The position numbers were made by a program, and so were the translations under genes. A stretch of DNA of 15,894 nt, taken from the NCBI GenBank assembly GCA_002705485.1, contig PAGT01000040.1, positions 1 to 15,894 of the forward strand, given 5' to 3'. Source of the stretch: Flavobacteriales bacterium (GTDB lineage Bacteria; Bacteroidota; Bacteroidia; Flavobacteriales; Flavobacteriaceae). Numbering within the stretch: the stretch's first letter is position 1; every line of letters starts with the position of its first letter. The notes beneath the pieces are model-generated. The model ran no database searches, had not been told where the DNA came from, and was given only the letters and a program-made list of their open reading frames with translations. Below are positions 6,196 through 12,310 of this stretch, piece after piece.

Positions 6196-7334
6196 ATCAT
6201 TTTAAATGCTTGGTTCAAGTCTTCTTCTAAATCTTGATAATCTTCAATACCTACAGAAAATCTCAAAAGACCATCTGAAATTCCATATTTAATTCTTTTT
6301 TCTCTTGTCACTTTGGAGTGTGATGTCTTGGCAGGGCAAGTAATTGTAGATTCAATCCCCCCTAAACTACCTACTGTTTTAATTATTTTTAAATTTTTTG
6401 AAAACAAATCTGCTTTACCCTCATTTTTAATTACAAATGACAGCATACCTCCAAAACCGATCATTTGACTTTTTGCTAGATCATAATTAGGATGACTCTT
6501 TAGGCCTGGGTAATTAACTTTTTCAACTTTAGAATTTTTATCTAAAAATTTTGCGATCATTAATGCGTTCTCATTCTGAGCTTTCACTCTGATTGGTAAT
6601 GTTTTTATACTTCTTTCCAACATCCAAGCTGTAAGTTCACTTATATTTCCCCCATAATTAATTGATGATTCAATTATTTTTTTAATTTTTAAATCATCAG
6701 AGACCACAACCCCTGCCAATATATCACTATGTCCCCCAAGATATTTTGTGGCGCTATGTACGACTAAGTCAATTCCAAAATCATGTGGGTTTTGGTTAAT
6801 TGGACTTGCAAAAGTATTATCAACCATTGAAATTAAATGATGATTTTTAGCTATCAAAGCAATCTTTTGAAGATCAATAATTTCTAACAATGGGTTACTT
6901 GGCGTTTCCACATAAATTATTTTGGTGTTTTCTTTTATAGCCTTTTCATATTCGGTTGGCTCAAGTGATTCAACAAGAGTGTAGTCAATATTGAATTTTT
7001 TAAATTCCTTAAAAATCAAATTAATGGTTCCACCATATAAAGAAGATTGAAAAACCACATGATCACCCGATTGGATAAAAGAAAACATTGTGGAAAAAAT
7101 TGCAGCAATTCCTGAACCGAAAAGAAGACCATTTTCACAATTTTCTAAACTTGCAATTTTCTTGGATAGAGCTAATTGATTTGGAGTATTGAAGTATCTA
7201 GGGTATTTCATTGGCTCTTCACCAAGATAATCATAAACAGTCCCAAGATATAGTGGAGAAATCGCACCATTATAGGTTTTATCTTTCAGTTCACCATCAT
7301 GAATTGATCTAGTTTTGATCCCTTTCTTTTTCAT
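6192..7334 (-). CDS. Cys/Met transsulfuration PLP enzyme (cystathionine gamma-synthase / lyase type)
   Basis: A fold-type I PLP enzyme of the Cys/Met metabolism family, 380 residues from the ATG at 7334. Recognisable parts: Tyr44-x-Arg46 (YPRYFNTPN) that binds PLP phosphate from the neighbouring subunit, Tyr100 in SLYGGT stacking on PLP, Asp172 in MVDNTF, and the PLP lysine Lys197 in SATKYLGGHSD. The C-terminus LRFSVGIEDYQDL is family-typical. Members make or break cystathionine, or release sulfide from methionine or cysteine; which activity applies cannot be settled by eye. The frame also opens at a TTG (7352), but that would overlap the upstream gene; the ATG sits 2 bases after its stop. 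Context with bshB1 and a peroxidase suggests a role in cysteine supply for thiol redox balance. Confidence 0.88.
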   Translation of the reverse strand: MKKKGIKTRSIHDGELKDKTYNGAISPLYLGTVYDYLGEEPMKYPRYFNTPNQLALSKKIASLENCENGLLFGSGIAAIFSTMFSFIQSGDHVVFQSSLYGGTINLIFKEFKKFNIDYTLVESLEPTEYEKAIKENTKIIYVETPSNPLLEIIDLQKIALIAKNHHLISMVDNTFASPINQNPHDFGIDLVVHSATKYLGGHSDILAGVVVSDDLKIKKIIESSINYGGNISELTAWMLERSIKTLPIRVKAQNENALMIAKFLDKNSKVEKVNYPGLKSHPNYDLAKSQMIGFGGMLSFVIKNEGKADLFSKNLKIIKTVGSLGGIESTITCPAKTSHSKVTREKRIKYGISDGLLRFSVGIEDYQDLEEDLNQAFKMI

Positions 7335-7336
7335 AA

Positions 7337-7888
7337 TTAACTTTTGATCCAATCAATCACTGAAGGATCATCAGGCTTGGTCCTTGGTGAAATAATTTTT
7401 TCAACAAAACCATCTTCATTAATTAAATATTTTTGAAAATTCCATTTGACAAATGAATCCTTAAAACCATTCTTTTTTTTGGAGGTTAAATATTGATAAA
7501 CTGGATGCATTGAAGATCCTAAAACAGAAATTTTTTCCATCATCGGAAATGTTACACCATAATTTTCTTTACAAAACTTTGCTATTTGTTCATTTGACCC
7601 AGGCTCTTGCCATAAAAAATTATTCGCAGGAAACCCAACAATAATAAAATTATCAGTTTTATATTTCTTATATAGACTTTCAAGTAACTCATATTGGTAA
7701 GTTAATCCACACTTTGATGCAGTATTGACAATCATAACTTTTTTACCCTTAAGACTTGACAGATCAAATGCTTCTCCGTAAAGGTCTGTTACTTTGAATT
7801 GATGTATGGATTCTATCATTTGTAAAGATTTTTGTCCTATTAAAATCTGACTGGTTAATGCTAAAATTAGTACTATAGTTTTATTCAT
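7337..7888 (-). CDS. Exported glutathione-peroxidase-family thiol peroxidase
   Basis: A 183-residue GPx-family protein with a signal peptide (residues 1-18, cleavage near GQ), so it probably acts in the periplasm. The catalytic tetrad is complete: Cys60 in NTASKCGLT, Gln95 in WQEPGSN, Trp149 and Asn150 in VKWNF. It uses Cys, not selenocysteine. Cys106 (KFCKENYGVTFP) matches the resolving cysteine of thioredoxin-dependent GPx enzymes, while the other common cysteine (FPCNQF) is replaced by Ala88 (FPANNF). It therefore most likely uses thioredoxin-like reductants, not glutathione. Met24 could start a cytosolic version, but the leader is too good a signal peptide to ignore. First gene of the unit with the PLP enzyme (2-base gap) and bshB1. 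Confidence 0.9.
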   Translation of the reverse strand: MNKTIVLILALTSQILIGQKSLQMIESIHQFKVTDLYGEAFDLSSLKGKKVMIVNTASKCGLTYQYELLESLYKKYKTDNFIIVGFPANNFLWQEPGSNEQIAKFCKENYGVTFPMMEKISVLGSSMHPVYQYLTSKKKNGFKDSFVKWNFQKYLINEDGFVEKIISPRTKPDDPSVIDWIKS

Positions 7889-7895
7889 GGTGCGG

Positions 7896-7903
7896 CAAAT
7901 ATA
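7896..7903 (-). promoter_or_regulatory. Promoter -7 box of the peroxidase-PLP-bshB1 operon
   Basis: Read on the minus strand this is TATATTTG, a perfect TAnnTTTG, ending only 7 bases before the ATG at 7888. A TTTG lies 23 bases upstream, inside the end of clpS, at the long limit of spacing. The predicted transcript would be leaderless or nearly so. Confidence 0.55.
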
Positions 7904-7908
7904 ATAAC

Positions 7909-8184
7909 TTAAACTATTTCAGCAGACAAACCTGCAGAAAGAAGTTTTTCACATCGAGGTTTTAAATCGGAAAGTGAGCCAGACTTAACACTACATTTTC
8001 CCTTGTAATGCACTATTAGGCTACATTGTTCTGCTTGTTGTGGTGTATGGTCGCAAACATCAATTAAGGTTTTAATGACATGTTCAAAAGTATTAACATC
8101 ATCATTATAGAGAATTATTTCATTTTCATGAGAAGAATCCAAAAGAGTAACCTTTTCTTCAGAAACCTTTTCTTTAGTGCTCAT
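7909..8184 (-). CDS. clpS: ATP-dependent Clp protease adaptor ClpS
   Basis: A 91-residue adaptor that binds proteins with destabilising N-terminal residues and delivers them to the Clp AAA+ unfoldase (N-end rule). The short flexible N-terminus (1-22) is followed by the core. YNDDVNTFEHV gives Asn27, Asp28 and Asp29, which in E. coli bind the substrate amino group, and VHYKGK gives His59. The gating Met of E. coli ClpS (Met40) is Phe33 here, which could narrow the pocket; I believe this is usual in Bacteroidota. It is the last gene of the DUF1599-permease-tpiA-clpS run, 20 bases after tpiA. No Clp ATPase is in the window. Confidence 0.95.
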   Translation of the reverse strand: MSTKEKVSEEKVTLLDSSHENEIILYNDDVNTFEHVIKTLIDVCDHTPQQAEQCSLIVHYKGKCSVKSGSLSDLKPRCEKLLSAGLSAEIV

Positions 8185-8204
8185 TTATACTAAAATACAA
8201 AAAA

Positions 8205-8963
8205 TTAACTCTCACTATTTGATTCAATGATTGAAAGAAAGTCTTCAGCAATCAAAGAAGCTCCTCCAATAAGTCCACCGTCCACATCTGTCTGACTAAA
8301 AATATCACTTGCATTTTTAGGTTTTACACTACCTCCATATAATATAGATGTGTTTTCTGAAAGCTCTTTTCCGAATTTTTTAAAAATAATATTTCTAGCG
8401 AATTGATGAATTTCTTGAGCTTGATCTGGTGATGCAGTTTCTCCAGTTCCAATTGCCCAAACTGGCTCATACGCAAGAATAATATTTTGCCATTTATTTT
8501 TAGAAATTTGTAGAACTGTAGTTGATAATTGATTTTCAACAACTTCAAAATGTTTACCCATTTTTCTATCACTTAACTCTTCACCAAAACAAAATATTAT
8601 CCCCAATCCATTTTCTAAACAAAGTTTAGACTTTTCAAGTAGGGTTTCGTTTGACTCTTGAAAATGACTACGTCTTTCTGAATGACCGATAATCGATTTA
8701 TTAATCCCTATACTTTTCAACATTCCAACCGAAATTTCTCCTGTATATGCACCATTAGACTTATTGTGTACATTCTGAGAAACTACTTCAATTTTGGAAC
8801 TAGAGAGAAAATCTATTGATGTTTTCAAAAAAAGGTTTGAGGGAGAAACCATTACTTCAACATTAGGTGCTAAATTGCTATTTTTTAGTTTGGATAACAA
8901 TAATTCTGTCTCAATAAGATTGTTATTCATTTTCCAATTTCCTGCGACTATTTTTTTTCTCAT
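8205..8963 (-). CDS. tpiA: Triosephosphate isomerase
   Basis: A 252-residue TIM-barrel enzyme that interconverts dihydroxyacetone phosphate and glyceraldehyde 3-phosphate in glycolysis and gluconeogenesis. All catalytic residues are present: Lys11 in GNWKMN, electrophile His94 in IIGHSERR, and base Glu166 in AYEPVWAIGTG, with the flexible loop 6 following. The phosphate-binding LYGGSV (208-213) and GGLIGGAS (229-236) are intact. Full length. It starts 3 bases after the permease stop, so translation is probably coupled. In relatives I recall prmA between tpiA and clpS; it is absent here. Confidence 0.98.
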   Translation of the reverse strand: MRKKIVAGNWKMNNNLIETELLLSKLKNSNLAPNVEVMVSPSNLFLKTSIDFLSSSKIEVVSQNVHNKSNGAYTGEISVGMLKSIGINKSIIGHSERRSHFQESNETLLEKSKLCLENGLGIIFCFGEELSDRKMGKHFEVVENQLSTTVLQISKNKWQNIILAYEPVWAIGTGETASPDQAQEIHQFARNIIFKKFGKELSENTSILYGGSVKPKNASDIFSQTDVDGGLIGGASLIAEDFLSIIESNSES

Positions 8964-8966
8964 ACT

Positions 8967-10040
8967 TTAGTTTAGTTTAACTTTAGGGTCTAAGACCGAA
9001 TAGATTACATCAACAAATATATTAATCAAAATAAAAATAAAAGCAATAGTTAAAACTGCACCCATTAAAACAGGGATATCAAGAGTATTTAATGAATCAA
9101 CTATTTCCTTTCCTAAACCATTCCATCCAAAAATATACTCTACAAAAACAGATCCAGCCAACATACTGGCAAACCATCCAGATAAGGTAGTTATAACAGG
9201 ACTCAGTGAATTTTTAATAGCATGATCTTTAATTACAACAAATTTTGAAAGACCTTTTGAATACGCAGTTCGTATATAATTTTGTGACAAAACTTTAATA
9301 AGTGAGTTTCTCATCATTTGAGATATCACAGCAACTGGCCTAATACCGAGAACAAGAGATGGTAGAATTAAATTTTTTAGGTTTATTCTAATACTTTCTC
9401 CGTAATCATCCAATTCATAAAGACTCCCTGTCATATTCAGACTAGTGTAATCATGCAAAATAAATCCAAAGATCCATGCAAAAATGATGGCACTAAAAAA
9501 AGAAGGAACGCTCATTCCAAGAGTACTGAAAAATTGCACCAAATAATCAAACCAAGTATTTTTGTTAAGTGCTGAAAAAATTCCTAAAAAAAAGCCTAAA
9601 AAAGTTGATATCAAAATTGAAGATGAAGCAAGAGCAATGGTGTTGGGTAAAGTATTTCCTATAATTTCAGAAACATAAACACCTTTTTTTTGATAAGATT
9701 CTCTAAGAAATGGTGTTTTGAGAACTAAATCAACTTTGTTGATAGACACAATCCTAACGAAGTTATATTTTTTGGAATCTAAATTTGAAATATTTTCAAT
9801 ATCCTTAAAATGAATTGAAATTGGAGATAAATCATTCAAATAGTACAAATATTGAACAAAAACAGGTTTGTCAAAACCATATTTTTTTTTTACAATTTCA
9901 ATCTGTTTTGAGTCTTCATTTTGACCCAACATCATTTGTGCTGGATCTCCTGGTAATATGTTAAAAAGAAAAAAAACAATGGTAACTACTCCAAATAAAG
10001 TAATTAAAACATTAGAAAATTTACTTAAGACCCAATGCAT
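8967..10040 (-). CDS. DppB/OppB-type ABC transporter permease, orphan
   Basis: A 357-residue inner-membrane permease of the peptide/nickel ABC family. TM1 (about 10-29) leads into the family motif LPGDP (29-33). Further membrane segments lie at about 132-157, 165-195, 225-245, 283-305 and 325-350. The EAA loop that contacts the ATPase is clear (residues 257-279, RTAYSKGLSK then AIKNSL), followed by YIFGWNGLG (302-310) and the terminal DPKVK. The periplasmic stretch between TM1 and TM2 (about 34-130) is longer than in classical DppB because of a polar insert near 75-115. No DppC, ATPase or binding protein lies nearby, so partners must be encoded elsewhere. It sits 1 base after DUF1599 and 3 bases before tpiA. 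Substrate unknown. Confidence 0.88.
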   Translation of the reverse strand: MHWVLSKFSNVLITLFGVVTIVFFLFNILPGDPAQMMLGQNEDSKQIEIVKKKYGFDKPVFVQYLYYLNDLSPISIHFKDIENISNLDSKKYNFVRIVSINKVDLVLKTPFLRESYQKKGVYVSEIIGNTLPNTIALASSSILISTFLGFFLGIFSALNKNTWFDYLVQFFSTLGMSVPSFFSAIIFAWIFGFILHDYTSLNMTGSLYELDDYGESIRINLKNLILPSLVLGIRPVAVISQMMRNSLIKVLSQNYIRTAYSKGLSKFVVIKDHAIKNSLSPVITTLSGWFASMLAGSVFVEYIFGWNGLGKEIVDSLNTLDIPVLMGAVLTIAFIFILINIFVDVIYSVLDPKVKLN

Positions 10041-10041
10041 A

Positions 10042-10581
10042 TTATTTATGATCTAGAAGTATTAAGGCAAAAACCGAATAATTAATCATGTCTTGATAAT
10101 TAGCATCAATACCCTCACTAACTAAAGTTTTGCCTTGATTGTCTTCAATTTGCTTTATTCTCAATATTTTTTGAATAATCAGATCTGTGAGAGATGAGAC
10201 CCTCATGTCCCTCCAAGCCTCACCATAATCATGATTTTTGTTTTTCATTAAATTTTTTGTGATCTTAAGATGCTTATCGTAATATTCCAAAGCTTTTTGC
10301 AACTCTAAATCAGGATTTTCAACAATACCTAAATCAATTTGAATTAAAGAAATAATTGAATAATTAATAATTCCGATGAACTCTGAATTTTCACTTTCAT
10401 CAACTTTTCGAACATTTTTGGTTTGAAGACTTCTAATTCTTTGCGCTTTAATAAAAATTTGATCAGTTAATGAAGATAATCTTAAAACCCTCCAAGCACT
10501 TCCGTAATCTTTCATTTTTTTTTCAAAAAGAATTCGGCAGTAATTAGTAACGCTATCGTATTGGCTAGAGGTATTAATAAT
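10042..10581 (-). CDS. DUF1599 protein with probable ATT start
   Basis: A DUF1599 protein built of two tandem repeats: KDYGSAWRVLRLSSLTDQI and HDYGEAWRDMRVSSLTDLI, each ending in INYS. The first in-frame ATG (10515) would begin at the first KDYG and give 157 residues, cutting off the helix that should precede it. In-frame translation upstream of that ATG continues this helix: NTSSQYDSVTNYC, then RILFEKK, aligning without gaps with YYDKHLKITKNLMKNKN before the second repeat. No ATG, GTG, TTG or CTG occurs there before the in-frame stop, only two ATT codons (10579-10581, 10576-10578). I take the first, giving 179 residues; the exact start is uncertain. Cytoplasmic, function unknown. First gene of the permease-tpiA-clpS unit, divergent from folP. 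Confidence 0.85.
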   Translation of the reverse strand: MINTSSQYDSVTNYCRILFEKKMKDYGSAWRVLRLSSLTDQIFIKAQRIRSLQTKNVRKVDESENSEFIGIINYSIISLIQIDLGIVENPDLELQKALEYYDKHLKITKNLMKNKNHDYGEAWRDMRVSSLTDLIIQKILRIKQIEDNQGKTLVSEGIDANYQDMINYSVFALILLDHK

Positions 10582-10659
10582 TAATGATTTTAATGTAAAT
10601 TTCGTAGAAAAAATTTAATTAGTTAGATTAGATTGTAAAAATTTTTCAATATTAATTTT

Positions 10660-11490
10660 ATGACAATAAATATAGGTGGAAATATTATGAATTTTAAGAA
10701 ACCCAAAATAATGGGTATTTTGAATGTTACACCTGATTCCTTCTATGATGGAGGGGTTTTTAATTCAGAAAAAAAAGTTCTAAATCAAGTAAATACAATG
10801 ATTGATGAAGGGGTTGATATAATTGACATTGGAGGATATAGTTCAAAACCTGGAGCAGAAAACATAAGTTTAGATACTGAGTTAAAAAGGGTTATTCCAT
10901 ATATAGAAATTATAAAAAAAAACTTTGAAGACATACCTGTTTCAATTGACACCTTTAGATCAAAAGTAGCAAAGGAAGCTGTCAATCATGGTGCAGAAAT
11001 AATCAATGACATATCCTCTGGGGATCTTGATAAAACCATGTTTGAAACAGTTTCAGAACTCAAAGTGCCATATATTATGATGCACATGAAGGGGAAACCA
11101 ATTGATATGCAAATAAATCCTGTTTATAAAAATTTGGTTGTTGATATTAGTGAAAATCTTTCTAAAAAAATTTTTGAAGCAAGAACAAAAGGAATAAATG
11201 ATATTATTATTGATCCAGGTTTTGGATTTGGTAAGACTGTCAATGATAATTATATTTTACTTAAAAATTTGTCTTTCTTTAAAGAACTTGGCTGTCCTAT
11301 TTTAGTGGGAATATCAAGAAAATCAATGATTTATAAAGTTTTAAACACTGATCCTCAAAACAGTCTTAACGGTACCACATGTCTTAACACAATTTCATTG
11401 ATGAATGGGGCAAATATTTTGAGAGTTCATGATGTGAAGCAAGCAAAAGAAGTTGTCGATTTGTACGAATCTTTAAATTCAAGGTTATAA
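10660..11490 (+). CDS. folP: Dihydropteroate synthase
   Basis: A 276-residue TIM-barrel enzyme that joins 6-hydroxymethyl-7,8-dihydropterin pyrophosphate to p-aminobenzoate in folate synthesis, the target of sulfonamides. Motifs in order: IMGILNVTPDSFYDGG (loop 1), GGYSSKPGA (loop 2, the GGESTRPGA position), SIDTFRSKVAKEA, INDISSG, MMHMKG, DPGFGFGKT, VGISRKSMI with the pABA/phosphate-binding Ser-Arg-Lys, and LRVHDV. Ser-Ser-Lys-Pro in loop 2 is a conservative variant of the more usual Ser-Thr/Ser-Arg-Pro. The start at 10660 gives MTINIGGNI, matching the usual N-terminus of Bacteroidota DHPS; a second ATG (10687) lies just upstream of the first motif. It is followed by cdaA 34 bases later. Confidence 0.97.
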   Translation: MTINIGGNIMNFKKPKIMGILNVTPDSFYDGGVFNSEKKVLNQVNTMIDEGVDIIDIGGYSSKPGAENISLDTELKRVIPYIEIIKKNFEDIPVSIDTFRSKVAKEAVNHGAEIINDISSGDLDKTMFETVSELKVPYIMMHMKGKPIDMQINPVYKNLVVDISENLSKKIFEARTKGINDIIIDPGFGFGKTVNDNYILLKNLSFFKELGCPILVGISRKSMIYKVLNTDPQNSLNGTTCLNTISLMNGANILRVHDVKQAKEVVDLYESLNSRL

Positions 11491-11524
11491 CTCAAATTTG
11501 ATTAATTTTATATAAAATTTAAAA

Positions 11525-12310
11525 GTGGATCAATTAAGTTTTATTGATATAAATATCGTTAATGTTATTGACTTGTTATTAGTCATTACCCTTCTTTATT
11601 ATGTGTATAAGCTAGTTAGAGGGACAGCAGCAATTAATATTTTAGTTGGAATTATTATTATTTATCTGATTTGGAAACTTACAGCAGTTCTAAACATGAA
11701 TATATTTAGTAGTCTTTTAGGTCAGTTCATAAGCGTAGGTGTTTTTGCTTTAATTGTAGTTTTTCAACAAGAAATTAGAAAATTTCTTCTAATGATTGGA
11801 TCCAATAATCTAACGAATAATAAATTATACTTTAAATATATTAATATTTTCAAGCCCTCAAGAGAAGTCAGTCAAATGGACATCGATGAGTTTTTAAGTG
11901 GTTGTAAAAAACTTATTAAAAACAAAACTGGAGCTTTATTTGTCATTGAAAGGAATAATAGTTTAGATTTTATAAAAAATACTGGAGATGAATTATATCT
12001 TGAAATCTCATCTCCTATTATTGAAAGTATTTTTTTTAAAAACAGCCCATTGCATGATGGTGCTGTAATTATTGATGGAAATTTTATTACGGCAGCTAGA
12101 ATAATTTTACCTATTTCTGAAAACAAAAATATTGACTCAAGTTTAGGATTAAGACACAGAGCTGCGATTGGTATAACAGAAAAAACCGACTCAATCGCTA
12201 TTGTTGTTTCTGAAGAAAAAGGTAAAATCAATTTTATTAAAAATGGTGAAATATTTAACCATAAAAACGAGCAAAATTTGAGAACTATGATTGAGGCTGA
12301 GCTTGTTTGA
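11525..12310 (+). CDS. cdaA: Diadenylate cyclase CdaA
   Basis: A 261-residue membrane cyclase making c-di-AMP from two ATP, a messenger for wall and osmotic balance. Three N-terminal membrane helices (about 12-30, 36-52, 66-82) lead through FQQEIRKFL to the DAC domain (about 110-250). The catalytic DGA lies at 178-180 (SPLHDGAVI) and the RHR motif at 210-212 (GLRHRAAIG); SEE at 229-231 is also conserved. The start is a GTG at 11525; no ATG fits, and the N-terminus FIDINIVNVIDLLLV is as expected. Co-transcription with folP is likely (34-base gap). The last 26 bases overlap the end of the convergent ABC exporter gene. Confidence 0.96.
   Translation: MDQLSFIDINIVNVIDLLLVITLLYYVYKLVRGTAAINILVGIIIIYLIWKLTAVLNMNIFSSLLGQFISVGVFALIVVFQQEIRKFLLMIGSNNLTNNKLYFKYINIFKPSREVSQMDIDEFLSGCKKLIKNKTGALFVIERNNSLDFIKNTGDELYLEISSPIIESIFFKNSPLHDGAVIIDGNFITAARIILPISENKNIDSSLGLRHRAAIGITEKTDSIAIVVSEEKGKINFIKNGEIFNHKNEQNLRTMIEAELV

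Noticed and set aside
7335..7352. TTG start of the PLP enzyme at 7352
   Set aside because: It would overlap the end of the peroxidase gene. The ATG at 7334, 2 bases after that stop, gives a normal length.
7337..7819. Cytosolic form of the peroxidase starting at Met24
   Set aside because: The 23 upstream residues form a good signal peptide and the promoter box is placed for the ATG at 7888.
10042..10515. DUF1599 as a gene truncated at its N-terminus or frameshifted
   Set aside because: The missing helix is encoded in the same frame directly upstream without a stop, so there is no frameshift; only the start codon is unusual.
10582..10659. Promoters in the DUF1599 / folP divergent gap
   Set aside because: Only boxes with a mismatch and wrong spacing were found (for example TAAATTTC near 10596), so I cannot support a promoter although one must be near.
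11872..12231. Open minus-strand frame of 119 codons inside cdaA
   Set aside because: It is antisense to the conserved DAC domain, has no recognisable motif, and is explained by codon bias of the real gene. The same holds for the open frames opposite or inside the HMG-CoA-lyase, M28, tpiA, folP and ABC genes.
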